Source: Gammaproteobacteria bacterium TMED78 | Lineage (GTDB): Bacteria > Pseudomonadota > Gammaproteobacteria > Steroidobacterales > Rariloculaceae | Assembly (NCBI GenBank): GCA_002171615.1 | Contig: NHEF01000010.1 | Span: 62,001-126,000, forward strand | Direction: 5' to 3' | Length of the DNA: 64,000 bases | Part shown: in pieces, positions 26,505 to 37,221 of the stretch | Numbering within the stretch: the first letter of the stretch is position 1 | Layout of the letters: every line of letters begins with the position of its first letter | Position numbers and translations under genes: made by a program | Notes under the pieces: model-generated | Database searches by the model: none | What the model saw: only the letters and a program-made list of their open reading frames with translations | Told to the model about the DNA's origin: nothing

Positions 26505-27020
26505 TCATTGAGACTCAAGATTAGCAATCTGAATAAGTCCATATAGTGCCCTCTCTACACTAGCCGAGCGTATAGAGTCTCTATTACCAGAGAAATAGCA
26601 TGTTTCAGACAAAAAATTATTCTTAGTTGCCCATCCAAAACAGACTGTACCAACGGGTTTTTTATCTGTTCCCCCTCCAGGACCAGCAATACCGCTTACT
26701 GCTACTGATATATCAACTTTACTAATCCTTAAAACATTTTTAGCCATTGCTTTCACAACAGGTTCACTTACTACGCCTTCATCATCAATTAGTTTTTCAC
26801 TTAACTCTAATAAGTTTATTTTAGATAAATTGCTATAACTGATAAGCCCATTAGAAAACCAATTTGAGCTCCCAGGAATATCTGTCATGGTTTTAGATAT
26901 CCAGCCACCTGTGCATGATTCAGCAGTAGCAACATACCATTTAGCCTTAATGAGTATGTGACTAAGCTGTTTTGCGAATAATTTTGATTTATTTCTAATT
27001 GGGGGAAAGCTTATATACAT
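26505..27020 (-). CDS. pncC: Nicotinamide-nucleotide amidase (CinA C-terminal domain)
   Basis: 171 residues, only the CinA C-terminal domain. It deamidates NMN in pyridine nucleotide recycling. Motifs: VATAESCTGGWISKTMTDIPGSS with the catalytic Ser, FSNGLISYSN, VAVSGIAGPGGGTDKKPVGTVCF. It shares one base with the preceding glycosyltransferase stop (TAATG). Position before recA is conserved in gammaproteobacteria. Confidence 0.95.
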   Translation of the reverse strand: MYISFPPIRNKSKLFAKQLSHILIKAKWYVATAESCTGGWISKTMTDIPGSSNWFSNGLISYSNLSKINLLELSEKLIDDEGVVSEPVVKAMAKNVLRISKVDISVAVSGIAGPGGGTDKKPVGTVCFGWATKNNFLSETCYFSGNRDSIRSASVERALYGLIQIANLESQ

Positions 27021-28120
27021 TAGCTGTCTCTCATAATTTTATTATATATTTCTAAATTTCCTTTAATCATAGTGTTGACTGAAAATTTTTCTTTTATAGA
27101 ATCACGACTATTATTAGCTAAAAAAAATCTTAAAGATGGAATAGATATTAACTCATCAATAGAATTTATAAATTTTATTTTATCAAATGGAGGGACTAAT
27201 ATTCCATTAACACGATCTAAGACTACATCTTTTACCCCGCCAACTGAAAAAGCGACTACAGGAACACCTAAGCTTAAACTCTCCAATATACTTAAACCTA
27301 GACCTTCTTTCTTAGCAGGGTGAATCACTAAATCTAGCTTAGGGATTAATTTAATCATATCCGAACGAAACCCTACAAGATGTACATTCTTCTCCAAATT
27401 CAATTTTTTTATCCTAGATAATATTTTTTTCCTTAAACGTCCATCACCAAAACAAATTATTTGTACCTTTGGATGCAAATTAATTAATTTACTTAAAGAA
27501 TGAAATATATCTATATGACCTTTTCTTTTAATTAATTGTGAAATAATTCCAATAATAAAAGTCGTATCCTTTGGTAAATTAAATATATCTTTGAGCGAAT
27601 CATCTTTATTATCTTCAAGAAGGCTATCAAAACTAACTCCAGAAGGAACATAATCAACACAAGAACTACTAAGCCCTATATTATCGATCAAATGTTCTTG
27701 TATAGATTTAGAGATAGCGATAACTCTATCATAAGGAGAATATTTAAATTTTGCTAATTCTTTTATTTCGCTTGAATCCACCCTCCTCGTTAGTACTGAT
27801 TTAATTCCTAAGGATTTAGCACACCAACCAGAATAATAATCAACACCTCTCCTAGAATGAACATGTAAAATTTGCGGGCTATAAAACTTAAGAATTTTTT
27901 TTAACCTTTTAAAGAAAAAAATATCAATATCGCCAGCCATAGGCATCTCAATAATATTTACCTTCTTATTAAGCTCTTGAGCTTTTCTCTTAATAATACT
28001 TCTTGGTCTACATAATAAATAATTATCTATTTTTTTCTCTTTTAAGCCTGAAATTAACTCTAAAACTTGCTTTGCTCCACCATAAAATCTATTACCTGAC
28101 TCTAAATGCATCACTTTCAT
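27020..28120 (-). CDS. GT4-type glycosyltransferase
   Basis: 366 residues, GT-B fold. The N-terminal half has ESGNRFYGGAKQVLELISGL and ILHVHSRRGVDYYSG. The C-terminal half has IGIISQLIKRKGHIDIFHSL, VHLVGFRSDM and the nucleotide-sugar site PAKKEGLGLSILESLSLGVPVVAFSVGG. It resembles WaaG-like LPS-core enzymes and would act at the cytoplasmic membrane face. No other LPS gene is adjacent. Donor and acceptor are unknown. Confidence 0.88.
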   Translation of the reverse strand: MKVMHLESGNRFYGGAKQVLELISGLKEKKIDNYLLCRPRSIIKRKAQELNKKVNIIEMPMAGDIDIFFFKRLKKILKFYSPQILHVHSRRGVDYYSGWCAKSLGIKSVLTRRVDSSEIKELAKFKYSPYDRVIAISKSIQEHLIDNIGLSSSCVDYVPSGVSFDSLLEDNKDDSLKDIFNLPKDTTFIIGIISQLIKRKGHIDIFHSLSKLINLHPKVQIICFGDGRLRKKILSRIKKLNLEKNVHLVGFRSDMIKLIPKLDLVIHPAKKEGLGLSILESLSLGVPVVAFSVGGVKDVVLDRVNGILVPPFDKIKFINSIDELISIPSLRFFLANNSRDSIKEKFSVNTMIKGNLEIYNKIMRDS

Positions 28121-28135
28121 TTTTTTAAATCCAAT

Positions 28136-28768
28136 TTATTTCTTCTTATGAATAAAGTGATTATATTTTAAAAAATTAATAATTTGTTTGAGTACCCTCT
28201 TGCTGTATAGCATCCCAACATGGTTAACTGAGATTAATACACTATCAGTTATTCCATCAATCAGCGATTCATCCATCGTAATCGTTCCATCATGAGGCCT
28301 TGCTAATCTGCATACTATTCTTCCTAAACCAAATGGAAAATCTCCACAAATCACCCCAACCTTTTGAGTGCCCTGCCAAGCCATCATAGGCTCATTATCA
28401 AGTAAAGCAGTCATAGTTTTACCAAGCATAGCTTCACCTAACGGGATCATTCGCAAAGTTTCAGCAGAAATGCTTCCTTTTAAAGGAGATCCTAAACATA
28501 CAACACTTCCATCAAATAAATCTTGATTAGTCATAAGCATATTAAGAGCTAAGGCGCCCCCCATGCTATGAGCAACTATATGTAACTTACTCTTCTCTAA
28601 ACTTAGGATAAATTTCTTAAGATCGTCAATATTTTTTTCTAGACTATTAGCCATCGTTGGATAATCAAAAAATTCTATCTTATAGCCTTGCTTTGATAGG
28701 CCCTCTCCAATAGCCTCCATACTCTGCTTCCTTCGCCAGAGCCCACTAATTAATAATACAGTTTCCAT
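28136..28768 (-). CDS. Alpha/beta hydrolase, lipase/PGAP1-like
   Basis: 210 residues. VLLISGLWRRKQSMEAIGEGL opens the fold. The nucleophile elbow is IVAHSMGGALALN (AHSMGG). A likely acid is in RPHDGTITMDE and a late His in SVNHVGMLYS. It resembles short cytoplasmic lipase-like hydrolases. It lies 15 bases before the glycosyltransferase and 13 after nudB. Substrate unknown. Confidence 0.82.
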   Translation of the reverse strand: METVLLISGLWRRKQSMEAIGEGLSKQGYKIEFFDYPTMANSLEKNIDDLKKFILSLEKSKLHIVAHSMGGALALNMLMTNQDLFDGSVVCLGSPLKGSISAETLRMIPLGEAMLGKTMTALLDNEPMMAWQGTQKVGVICGDFPFGLGRIVCRLARPHDGTITMDESLIDGITDSVLISVNHVGMLYSKRVLKQIINFLKYNHFIHKKK

Positions 28769-28781
28769 AACTAAAAAAGAT

Positions 28782-29213
28782 TTAAAGTAATCCTTTAATA
28801 GCCTCCTTATTTGTCCATGAATTAACTATTTTTGAAGCCTCTACTAAATTTACCCATTTATAATCACTATGCTCTTTATTGGATAAATTTATAGATTTTT
28901 TTTTTGGAATATTTAGATACCATAAATGCTCAAGATTATACTTATCTTCTGGATGATAACGCTCCTTCCACTCAGGTAAGATACGAAACTTTCTTTGCTG
29001 CTCACTATCAACTATAGATTTAGCAACAATGCCAGTCTCCTCTCTAACCTCTCTAATAGCTGCCTGACGTGGATTTTCGTCCCAGCGAATAGTCCCTGTA
29101 ACTGACTGCCAAAAATTTAATGGCTTTAATCTTTTTAATAAAAGAACATCTAAATCAAAAGTATACACAACAACTAAAACAGATTCTGGGCGGCTATATA
29201 ATCTTTTGGTCAT
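28782..29213 (-). CDS. nudB: Dihydroneopterin triphosphate diphosphatase (Nudix)
   Basis: 143 residues. The Nudix box is GTIRWDENPRQAAIREVREETGI. The lead SRPESVLVVVYTFDLDVLLLKR and PLNFWQSVTG, with WKERYHPEDKYNLEHLWYL later, match NudB, which removes pyrophosphate from dihydroneopterin triphosphate in folate synthesis. The start shares one base with the aspS stop (TAATG), the same neighbour as in E. coli. Confidence 0.92.
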   Translation of the reverse strand: MTKRLYSRPESVLVVVYTFDLDVLLLKRLKPLNFWQSVTGTIRWDENPRQAAIREVREETGIVAKSIVDSEQQRKFRILPEWKERYHPEDKYNLEHLWYLNIPKKKSINLSNKEHSDYKWVNLVEASKIVNSWTNKEAIKGLL

Positions 29214-30979
29214 TAATTTTTTTCAGGGTTTTTTACTCTTATTCCTAGCTCTTGTAACTGAGATCGGTTTGCTGTGCTTGGTGCGCCCATTAAGATATCA
29301 CTAGCAGCCTGAGTCTTAGGAAATGCAATTACATCCCTTATACTATCTGCACCACACATAAGCATTACTATCCGATCTAAGCCAAAAGCAATTCCACCAT
29401 GAGGTGGGCAACCATACTGCATTGCATCAAGAAAAAAGCCAAACTTTTCACTAGCCTCTTCCTCAGTTATACCAAGCACTTTAAATACCGCCGACTGCAT
29501 CTTAGTATTATGAATTCTTATAGACCCTCCCCCAATTTCTGAGCCATTCAAAACCATATCATATGCTTTAGAGTAAATATCTCCTGGTTTTTTCAATAGT
29601 TCTTCACTAGAATTAGTATTAGGTGAAGTAAATGGGTGATGGGTAGAAGTCCATCCGCTTTTACTTTTTTCAAAAAGCGGAAAATCCGTTATCCATAAGG
29701 GTTTCCAGTTGCTATCTAACAAGCCTAGATCTAATGCTATCTTATCTCTTAAGGAGCCCAAACTCTCATTAACAACTTTATTTTTATCTGCTCCAAAGAA
29801 AATTAAATCGCCATTTTTAACATCCAATTTATTTAATAACAATACTAAAGAGTCTTTAGATAAAAACTTAATAATTGGTGACTGAAGTCCTATAGGAATA
29901 TTATTTACATCATTGACTTTAATATATGCCAGCCCTTTGGCACCATAATTAGATACAAAAACAGTATAATCATCAATTTCCTTTCTTGTTAACCTATTTC
30001 CATCTGGAATTACCATAGCGGCCACTCTATATCCTTCCATATTTGAAGGCTCCGAGAAAACTTTAAAGTTAACCTCTTTAAATAAATCTGACACTTCAAT
30101 TAGCTTTATTGGATTCCTCAAATCAGGACTATCTTGGCCATAGGTCTCAATAGCACTAGAATGTGTCATCCTGGGGAAAGGATTAGGTAAATCTACATCC
30201 ATTATCACTTTAAAAGTTTCTCTTATCAGAGACTCCATTAATGTCATAATCTGCTCTTCGTTTAAAAAAGAGGTTTCTATATCTATTTGAGTAAACTCAG
30301 GCTGTCTATCAGCCCTTAAATCTTCATCTCTAAAACATTTAACTATCTGGTAATAGCGATCAAATCCTGACATCATTAAAAGTTGCTTCATGAGCTGAGG
30401 AGATTGTGGTAAAGCAAAAAAATTACCTAGTTGGGTTCTGCTAGGAACAAGATAATCTCTTGCACCTTCAGGTGTTGTTTTGGCTAAAATAGGTGTCTCA
30501 ATCTCGATAAAATCTGCTACATCAAGAAACGCCCGAATAGTTTTAGTTACCTGATGACGAAGACGAATATTTCTTTGCATCTCTTCTCTTCTTAAATCTA
30601 AATATCTATAGCGTAATCTCATTTCCTCACTAGCACTCTCTTCATGATGAAAAGGTGGGGTTTTAGACTTATTTATTACTTCAATATTTTTTGCTAAAAG
30701 CTCAACCTCTCCTGATGCTAAATCTAGGTTAATTGTCCCCTCAGGACGCTCTCTAAGAGTTCCCGTAATAGAAAGAACAAACTCCCCTCTAACTTTCTCA
30801 GCCTGTGAAAAAATAGAAGCATCGCTTGGATCAAAGACTACTTGAAGAAGCCCCTCCCTATCTCTCAGATCTATAAAAATTACTCCACCATGGTCGCGTC
30901 TTCTATGGACCCAACCAGCAACAGTAATATCTTGACCTAAAAAAGACTTACTAACTTGACCACAATAGTGTGTCCTCAT
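29213..30979 (-). CDS. aspS: Aspartyl-tRNA synthetase
   Basis: 588 residues, class II bacterial type. Anticodon-binding OB fold at the N-terminus ([22 protein letters not shown]), motif 2 region [25 protein letters not shown], inserted GAD domain about 290-410, motif 3 [13 protein letters not shown]. Whether it is discriminating or charges Asn-tRNA too cannot be said. Cytoplasmic; operon with nudB. Confidence 0.97.
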   Translation of the reverse strand: MRTHYCGQVSKSFLGQDITVAGWVHRRRDHGGVIFIDLRDREGLLQVVFDPSDASIFSQAEKVRGEFVLSITGTLRERPEGTINLDLASGEVELLAKNIEVINKSKTPPFHHEESASEEMRLRYRYLDLRREEMQRNIRLRHQVTKTIRAFLDVADFIEIETPILAKTTPEGARDYLVPSRTQLGNFFALPQSPQLMKQLLMMSGFDRYYQIVKCFRDEDLRADRQPEFTQIDIETSFLNEEQIMTLMESLIRETFKVIMDVDLPNPFPRMTHSSAIETYGQDSPDLRNPIKLIEVSDLFKEVNFKVFSEPSNMEGYRVAAMVIPDGNRLTRKEIDDYTVFVSNYGAKGLAYIKVNDVNNIPIGLQSPIIKFLSKDSLVLLLNKLDVKNGDLIFFGADKNKVVNESLGSLRDKIALDLGLLDSNWKPLWITDFPLFEKSKSGWTSTHHPFTSPNTNSSEELLKKPGDIYSKAYDMVLNGSEIGGGSIRIHNTKMQSAVFKVLGITEEEASEKFGFFLDAMQYGCPPHGGIAFGLDRIVMLMCGADSIRDVIAFPKTQAASDILMGAPSTANRSQLQELGIRVKNPEKN

Positions 30980-31022
30980 ATTTTCAATTCCTATTTTAAA
31001 ATTAGTACTCTAATAATTAATG

Positions 31023-31673
31023 CTAAGGCTTATAAGAAGATGAAGCAACATCATTCTTTGGATTAATCGGATGCCACTCTGGCACCACAACTCCTAATGA
31101 AATAATCATCTTTAAAGCATCTTCAACGGGCATCTCTAACTCAGTTACATTCTCTTTTGGTATCATTAACATAAAACCAGAAGTAGGATTTGGAGTTGTT
31201 GGTAAAAATACTGTTACAAGATCCTTACCTACCCTATACTCCGCTTCTTTTGGGTTATCAGATGTTTGAAAACATATGCTATAAATACCCTTACTTGGAT
31301 ATTGAATTAATAAAACGCGTTCAAATGCTGAATGTGAATCACCAAAAACTAACTCTAAGAATTTCTTTATTCCTGCATATATTGTACTTACTAGAGGAAT
31401 CTTAGATAAAAGAGACTCAAAAAATCTTACCATACTTTTGCCAATAAAATTTGCTACCACCACTCCTGTCACCATAAGAACAAGTAAAGCCAAGATTGCA
31501 CCTAAACCCGGAACGCTAAAACCAATTAAATACTCTGGGCGCCATTTTTCTGGTAGTAAAAATAATAGCCTATCCATTAGATCTAAAAGGAAAAGAAAAA
31601 CTATAATCGTTGCCCCAATAGGAGCCCAAACTAGTAAACCAGCTATTAAATAACGTCTTATTCTAGCTATCAT
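31023..31673 (-). CDS. DUF502 inner-membrane protein
   Basis: 216 residues. Two transmembrane helices (about 9-33 and 53-80) around a short loop are followed by a soluble domain with PLVSTIYAGIKKFLELVFG, TVFLPTTPNPTSGFMLMIP and ALKMIISLGVV, all DUF502 hallmarks. Function unknown. The start overlaps the FmdB-like gene by 11 nt. The FmdB-DUF502-aspS arrangement recurs in gammaproteobacteria, to my knowledge. Confidence 0.88.
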   Translation of the reverse strand: MIARIRRYLIAGLLVWAPIGATIIVFLFLLDLMDRLLFLLPEKWRPEYLIGFSVPGLGAILALLVLMVTGVVVANFIGKSMVRFFESLLSKIPLVSTIYAGIKKFLELVFGDSHSAFERVLLIQYPSKGIYSICFQTSDNPKEAEYRVGKDLVTVFLPTTPNPTSGFMLMIPKENVTELEMPVEDALKMIISLGVVVPEWHPINPKNDVASSSYKP

Positions 31674-32007
31674 TATTTTGTTTCATTTTTTTCTTTTTTG
31701 GGATGGATTCTTCAGATTTATTGCTTGCTAATTTACTTTTCCCTTCCTTATCTTTGTCTAGCTTTTTTTCCTTATTTACATTATTCACTTCAGAAGTATC
31801 AGCTAAGTTCCTTTTCTTGTCTTTGCCTGACTTAAAATCAGTTTCATACCAACCACTTCCTTTAAGGCGAAATACAGGCGCTGATATAAGACGTCTTAAA
31901 GATTTTGATTTACATTTAGGACAAACTATTAAATGCTTATCATTAATTTTTTGTAATTCGCTTAAATGATGCTCACAAGCATCACATCGATATTCATATA
32001 TAGGCAT
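31663..32007 (-). CDS. FmdB-family zinc-ribbon protein
   Basis: The track start at 32013 adds two residues; MPIYEYRC at 32007 is the usual family start, giving 114 residues. The N-terminal zinc ribbon has CDAC and, about 20 residues on, CPKC. The rest, from about 55, is a lysine-rich low-complexity tail. Possible nucleic-acid or regulatory role; unknown. Confidence 0.85.
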   Translation of the reverse strand: MPIYEYRCDACEHHLSELQKINDKHLIVCPKCKSKSLRRLISAPVFRLKGSGWYETDFKSGKDKKRNLADTSEVNNVNKEKKLDKDKEGKSKLASNKSEESIPKKKKMKQNNDS

Positions 32008-32030
32008 TACCAATCCTCTTAGATAATAAA

Positions 32031-34616
32031 TTAGTGTTTCAAGTATTTTTCAAAACAAAAGCTATCTTTCTTTATCTTAACCTGAATCATATCACCAGGT
32101 AAAAACTCTCCTTTCAGAATGGCTTCAGCGATAGGATTTTCTAATTTAATCTGTAAAATCCTTTTTAAAGGCCTGGCTCCATACGCTTTATCATAGCCCA
32201 AATCAGATAGTTTATCTAAGGCCTCATCAGTTAGCTTTAAAGTCATATCTTTCTCTTCTAGTTTTTTATACAGGTCTTGGATCTGTATATCTACTATCTT
32301 CCTTATATGCTGCTTATCTAAAGAGTGGAAAACTACTATATCATCTATTCTATTAATAAATTCAGGCTTAAAACTTTCTGTAACAGTATTCATAACCGCT
32401 TTTTTCATTAGATCATAATCTTTATTATTCAATTCTTGAATAAGGTTACTACCAAGATTAGAGGTCATTACGATAACTGAATTTCTAAAATCAACCGTTC
32501 TTCCATGGCCATCTGTTAATCTTCCTTCATCTAAAACCTGAAGTAATATATTAAAAATATCTACATGAGCTTTCTCTATCTCATCAATTAAAATCACAGA
32601 ATAAGGCCTTCTTCTAACAGCTTCTGTCAAATAACCTCCCTCTTCATAGCCAATATAACCTGGAGGAGCACCTATCAATTTTGCTACAGAATGCTTTTCC
32701 ATAAATTCTGACATATCTATTCGAATCATTGAATCTAAGGATTCAAATAGAAAACTAGATAAAGATTTTGTTAATTCTGTCTTCCCTACTCCAGTTGGTC
32801 CAAGAAAAAGAAAAGATCCATATGGCTTATTTAAATCAGAAAGACCAGCTCTTGATCGTCTAACTGCATTTGAAACAGCACTAACTGCCTCCTCTTGACC
32901 TATCACTCTCGATCCTAAAGAATCCTCCATAGATACAAGCTTATCTTTTTCACTCTCAAGCATTTTATTGACTGGTATACCTGTCCATTTAGAGACTATT
33001 TCTGCTACTTCTTCTTCAGTAACCCTATTTCTTACTAAACTAAAACTTTTACTTTCAGAGGCTATAGCCTCTTCTAGTTGCTTCTCTAGCTCAGGGATCT
33101 TTCCATATTGAAGCTCAGACATCTTACCGAGGTCTCCAGACCTATTGGCTTGTACTAGCTCAATCTTAGCTTTTTCTAGCTGCTCTTTAGCAAATGATGT
33201 GCCCTGCATTATAGCCTTTTCAGATTTCCAGAGATCATCCAGCTTCATGAACTGCTTTTCTATCTCATCAATCTCAATCTTAAGGTCATAGAGTCTTTTT
33301 TTAGATACTTCATCAGTTTCTTTATTGAGAGCTTCAAATTCTATCTTTCTCTTTATTAATTTTCTTTCTAATTTATCTATCTCTTCTGGTTTAGAATCAA
33401 TCTCCATCCTAATGAGTGATGCAGCTTCATCAATGAGATCTATAGCCTTATCTGGTAACTGCCTATCACTAATATATCTGTTAGATAACACTGATGCTGA
33501 TACAATTGCTGGATCGGTTATCTCTACGCCATGATGTATTTCATACTTCTCCTTAAGTCCTCTTAATATAGCTATACTATCTTCAACATCTGGCTGTTCC
33601 ACTAATATCTTCTGGAAACGTCTCTCTAGAGCAGCATCTTTTTCTAAGTACTGTCGATATTCATCTAATGTAGTAGCACCAACGCAATGAAGATCTCCTC
33701 TAGCAAGGGCCGGTTTAAGCATATTTCCTGCATCCATAGCTCCTTCAGCTTTACCAGCACCAACAACCATATGTAACTCATCTATAAATAAGATAACTTG
33801 TCCATCCTGCTTAGCTAAATCATTAAGCAACGCCTTTAGCCTCTCTTCAAACTCTCCTCTAAACTTAGCTCCTGCAATTAAAGAGCCTAAATCTAAAGAA
33901 AGAACTTTTTTAGATTTCAAGCCCTCTGGTACTTCTGAATTTACTATTCTTTGAGCAAGTCCTTCAATTATTGCTGTCTTTCCAACGCCAGGCTCCCCAA
34001 TTAATACTGGATTATTTTTAGTCCTTCTTTGTAATACCTGAATTGTCCTTCTTATTTCGTCATCTCTTCCAATAACAGGATCAAGTTTTCCATACTCTGC
34101 CATCTCTGTTAAATCAATTGTATATTTTTTTAGAGCATTTCTAGCCTCTTCGGCATTTGAGTCATGAACATTGGAACCAGATCTTAAATCTTTAACTGCT
34201 TTTTCCAATACCTCAACGTCTAAACTATTTTTTTTGAGAAGCCTGCCCAGATCACTCTTATCATTAGCAGCAGCTAAAACAAAAAATTCGCTAGAAACAT
34301 AGGTATCCCCATAATCTTTAGAAATTTTATCAGCTTTGCTCAGTAGCCTTTCTAGACCATTAGAAATATGCACTTCTCCAGGCTCATTACCAGTCACCTT
34401 AGGTAATTGATTAATTATTTTTCTGAGTCCACTAGTGAATTGGGCAATATTTACTCCAGTTTTTAACAACAACCCTCTAACAGTACTTGTCTCCTGATCT
34501 AATAAAGAGGTCATAAGATGAACGGGCTCGATGAACTGATTATCATTATCTAATGCAAGATTTTGTGCATTAGAAATTGCAATTTCAAGGCTACTTGTAA
34601 ACTTATCTATTCTCAT
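32031..34616 (-). CDS. clpB: Disaggregase ClpB
   Basis: 861 residues, full length. It extracts proteins from aggregates with DnaK. N-terminal repeat domain (about 1-145), AAA-1 with Walker [11 protein letters not shown] and [11 protein letters not shown], a coiled-coil middle domain of about 120 residues (about 400-520), AAA-2 with Walker [11 protein letters not shown] and [13 protein letters not shown]. The coiled coil separates it from ClpA/ClpC. It is preceded by an RpoH-like promoter and 11-bp repeats. Confidence 0.97.
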   Translation of the reverse strand: MRIDKFTSSLEIAISNAQNLALDNDNQFIEPVHLMTSLLDQETSTVRGLLLKTGVNIAQFTSGLRKIINQLPKVTGNEPGEVHISNGLERLLSKADKISKDYGDTYVSSEFFVLAAANDKSDLGRLLKKNSLDVEVLEKAVKDLRSGSNVHDSNAEEARNALKKYTIDLTEMAEYGKLDPVIGRDDEIRRTIQVLQRRTKNNPVLIGEPGVGKTAIIEGLAQRIVNSEVPEGLKSKKVLSLDLGSLIAGAKFRGEFEERLKALLNDLAKQDGQVILFIDELHMVVGAGKAEGAMDAGNMLKPALARGDLHCVGATTLDEYRQYLEKDAALERRFQKILVEQPDVEDSIAILRGLKEKYEIHHGVEITDPAIVSASVLSNRYISDRQLPDKAIDLIDEAASLIRMEIDSKPEEIDKLERKLIKRKIEFEALNKETDEVSKKRLYDLKIEIDEIEKQFMKLDDLWKSEKAIMQGTSFAKEQLEKAKIELVQANRSGDLGKMSELQYGKIPELEKQLEEAIASESKSFSLVRNRVTEEEVAEIVSKWTGIPVNKMLESEKDKLVSMEDSLGSRVIGQEEAVSAVSNAVRRSRAGLSDLNKPYGSFLFLGPTGVGKTELTKSLSSFLFESLDSMIRIDMSEFMEKHSVAKLIGAPPGYIGYEEGGYLTEAVRRRPYSVILIDEIEKAHVDIFNILLQVLDEGRLTDGHGRTVDFRNSVIVMTSNLGSNLIQELNNKDYDLMKKAVMNTVTESFKPEFINRIDDIVVFHSLDKQHIRKIVDIQIQDLYKKLEEKDMTLKLTDEALDKLSDLGYDKAYGARPLKRILQIKLENPIAEAILKGEFLPGDMIQVKIKKDSFCFEKYLKH

Positions 34617-34628
34617 TAGTTTAATATT

Positions 34629-34661
34629 TAAAATTAATGTTTAATTAATGTTTAATTAATG
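34629..34661. repeat. Three tandem 11-bp repeats before clpB
   Basis: Plus-strand units TAAAATTAATG, TTTAATTAATG, TTTAATTAATG lie head to tail immediately upstream of clpB and overlap the -10 of the proposed heat-shock promoter. They fall in the promoter/5' leader; the 11-base period is close to one DNA helical turn. Confidence 0.8.
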
Positions 34662-34684
34662 GGGATCACTCAAGAAATATCAAC
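34655..34684 (-). promoter_or_regulatory. RpoH (sigma-32) type promoter of clpB
   Basis: Minus strand: -35 GTTGATA (34684-34678), a 13-base spacer, then CCCCATTAAT (34664-34655). Known RpoH promoters read CTTGAA-N13-17-CCCCATnT, so the -10 is near perfect and the -35 keeps TTGA. Predicted start about 34648, giving a leader of about 30 bases. It fits heat-shock control of ClpB. Confidence 0.7.
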
Positions 34685-34704
34685 TCGCATAGCCTTAAAA
34701 CTCT

Positions 34705-35424
34705 CTATTCTAGCCATAATAAAGTAGCTATTCTTTCAGATATATCACCTCTCCTATAGGAAAAAAATCGATCTTTTTGCATGAAAGTACAAAAATTACC
34801 CCCATAAACTGAATAAATTTGATAATTATTAAATATTGTACGGGCAATCCCATAAAGATCTAAGTGCCAAGAATTCTTTCTAATAGCTTTAAAATTCGCT
34901 TTGACTGAAAAATCGTAATCGTCAAAAGTCTCATAAACTTCATTGCTAACCTCATAGGCAGTCTGACTTATACCTGGGCCCAACCAAACAACTATATCTT
35001 TTGGATTAGAATCCATTAGACTAATAGCATTTTGGATAATCCCATTAGACAGTCCTCGCCATCCTGCGTGTAAGGCACAAATTTTATCTTCCACAAGGGA
35101 AGAAATGAGAATTGGTAAGCAATCAGCAGTTAAAATTGCACATACGTTTTTCTTATTCTTAGTAAACAAACCATCAAATTTTATATCATTTGATGAGAAG
35201 TTATCTAAATCTAAAATTAAAGAGCTATGAGTTTGATTTAGCCATATAGGCTCACTTGGTAAATCAAGCTGTATAGAAAGCCTTTCTCTATTATGAAATA
35301 CACTATCTTTGCCTCTACTAGAATAAGTTGAGAAATTGTTTTCAGAAAATCTTCCTTTTTCAGTAGTCAAAGCTTTTACATTCTTTTTGGCAGGCCAATT
35401 TGGTTCTATTGTTTTAATTTTCAT
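34705..35424 (-). CDS. yfiH: YfiH/PgeF-family protein (laccase domain, CNF1-like)
   Basis: 239 residues. The metal/catalytic residues are in ILTADCLPILI (Cys) and ICALHAGWRGLSNGI (His), with WLGPGIS later. Known members correct amino-acid misincorporation in peptidoglycan (PgeF) or act on nucleosides. The start overlaps rluD by 11 nt, and rluD-yfiH-clpB matches the E. coli order. Confidence 0.92.
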   Translation of the reverse strand: MKIKTIEPNWPAKKNVKALTTEKGRFSENNFSTYSSRGKDSVFHNRERLSIQLDLPSEPIWLNQTHSSLILDLDNFSSNDIKFDGLFTKNKKNVCAILTADCLPILISSLVEDKICALHAGWRGLSNGIIQNAISLMDSNPKDIVVWLGPGISQTAYEVSNEVYETFDDYDFSVKANFKAIRKNSWHLDLYGIARTIFNNYQIYSVYGGNFCTFMQKDRFFSYRRGDISERIATLLWLE

Positions 35425-36379
35425 TTAAACTAAATTTCTTATCTCTAGCTAATATTGAAAGCATATCCTGGATATCTTTAGGTAAAGAAGATTTGAAAAC
35501 AACCCTCTTTCCTGATGAAGGATGCAAAAATGATAAACAGCTTGAATGAAGAGCCTGTCTTTTTAGCTTAGAAATTGACTCTTTTAATTCTTCTGAAGGG
35601 GATGTAGGTAATCGTGGTCTTCCTCCATACAAAGGATCGCCTAAAAGTGGATATTTTTTATGAGATAAGTGAACCCTTATCTGATGAGTCCTACCAGTCT
35701 CTATTTGAATTTCTAAAAGGCTATGAGCTCTATAACGCTCAAGTACTTTATAGGAGGTGGTAGCTGGTTTGCCATTTCTACTAACTGACATCTTCAACCT
35801 ATCGCGAGAACTTCTTCCAATAGGAAGATCAATCTTTCCTCCTGAGATAGGAATATCATTACAAATGCCAAAATAAATTTTTGTGACTGTCTTCTGCTTC
35901 ATTTGGCTAATTAGATTTAAGTAACTGGCCGAATTTCTTGCTACAACTAAAAGCCCGCTCGTTCCTTTATCTAAGCGGTGAACAATACCTGCCCTGGGTA
36001 ATATTGCTTGGCTAGGATCTAAATAGAGCAATCCATTCTGTAAAGTACCTGATCTATTTCCTGCCCCTGGATGGATAACTAACCCATTAGGTTTATTTAT
36101 TATGAAAAAATCACTATCTTCATGAACTATGTCTAAAGGGATATCTTCAGGAACAACAGCAACTACTGGCTCTAGGCTTACATCAAGATTTATAATTTGT
36201 CCCTCTATAATTTTTGTTTTTGGCTGTACCTTATTATAATCTAATGTCAGATTACCAGATTTAATCCAGCCTTTAAGCTGATTTCTAGAAAATCTTTTCA
36301 ACGACTTAGCTACAGCTTGGTCAAATCGCATCCCAGATAAGTCCTCTGTAACTATAAAATTTTCTTTAACTTTTTCCAA
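35414..36379 (-). CDS. rluD: 23S rRNA pseudouridine synthase RluD
   Basis: 321 residues. An N-terminal S4 RNA-binding domain (MRFDQAVAKSLKRFSRNQLKGWIKSG) is followed by the RluA-type catalytic domain; the catalytic Asp is in VHRLDKGTSGLLVVAR, with GRTHQIRVHLSH later. It modifies helix 69 of 23S rRNA. Divergent from bamD as in E. coli. Confidence 0.95.
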   Translation of the reverse strand: MEKVKENFIVTEDLSGMRFDQAVAKSLKRFSRNQLKGWIKSGNLTLDYNKVQPKTKIIEGQIINLDVSLEPVVAVVPEDIPLDIVHEDSDFFIINKPNGLVIHPGAGNRSGTLQNGLLYLDPSQAILPRAGIVHRLDKGTSGLLVVARNSASYLNLISQMKQKTVTKIYFGICNDIPISGGKIDLPIGRSSRDRLKMSVSRNGKPATTSYKVLERYRAHSLLEIQIETGRTHQIRVHLSHKKYPLLGDPLYGGRPRLPTSPSEELKESISKLKRQALHSSCLSFLHPSSGKRVVFKSSLPKDIQDMLSILARDKKFSLNEN

Positions 36380-36480
36380 ATTTCCATTACCCAGAAGAAT
36401 GTTTAAAAATATGTTAATATTTTATAAGATAAAAAAAATATTTACATTAGTATATTCAAATTAAACTTAACCAACTATTT

Positions 36481-37221
36481 ATGGTAATAATATATAAAAA
36501 AATATTTACTTCTATTTTTCTAATTTTTTTGCTTTCTTCGTGTAGTAATAGTGAAAATAATATTTTAGAAGGAGGAGCTGAAGATTTCTATCAAAGAGGA
36601 ATAGATGCCATGTCTGATGGTAATTATCCAAATTCTTTAGCATATTTTCAGGCACTTGAGGCAAACTATCCATTTAGTAACTTAACTAGACAAGCAAAGC
36701 TAGATATAATTTACGTCTACTACAAAAGTAGACAACCCGAACTTGCAATTGATGCTGCTGAGGAATTTGAAAGAGAAAACCCTACTCACCCCAGAGTAGA
36801 TTACTCTCTTTATATGGTAGGTCTAGCATATTTCGATCAGACTCCAAATATCATTGAAAGATGGTTTAATGTAAATCTTGATGTTCGCCCGCCTAAAGAT
36901 ACCTTGCAATCTTTCTTAAGTTTTCAAGAATTGCTTAGACGCTTTCCAGAAAGTCAATATGCCCCAGATGCTAGAGAGAGAATGATTTTTCTAAGAAATA
37001 GATTAGCTGCTTATGAAAATCACGTTGCTGATTACTACATAAGAAGAGGTGCATATCCTGCCGCTATAAATAGAACTAAATATGCCTTAGAGCATTACTC
37101 TGGTTCGCCCGAATTAGAACTGTCTTTAAATCTTATGATTAATGCTTATGAAATGATGGGAATGAACAATCTTGCTTCTGATACAAAAAGAATTCTAGAG
37201 GAAAACTTTCCTAATCAATAA
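36481..37221 (+). CDS. bamD: Outer-membrane assembly lipoprotein BamD
   Basis: 246 residues. Lipoprotein signal ending LLSSCSNS (lipobox LSSC). TPR-like repeats start at DFYQRGIDAMSDGNYPNSLAYFQALEANYPFS and continue to the end; HPRVDYSLYMVGLAYFDQ is a BamD signature. Essential part of the BAM complex at the outer membrane. No Shine-Dalgarno sequence is visible before the ATG. The 3' end overlaps the convergent nadE gene by 7 nt. Confidence 0.94.
   Translation: MVIIYKKIFTSIFLIFLLSSCSNSENNILEGGAEDFYQRGIDAMSDGNYPNSLAYFQALEANYPFSNLTRQAKLDIIYVYYKSRQPELAIDAAEEFERENPTHPRVDYSLYMVGLAYFDQTPNIIERWFNVNLDVRPPKDTLQSFLSFQELLRRFPESQYAPDARERMIFLRNRLAAYENHVADYYIRRGAYPAAINRTKYALEHYSGSPELELSLNLMINAYEMMGMNNLASDTKRILEENFPNQ

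Noticed and set aside
34629-34661. Possible CRISPR-like array
   Set aside because: Units are 11 bases, directly tandem with no spacers, and no cas genes are present.
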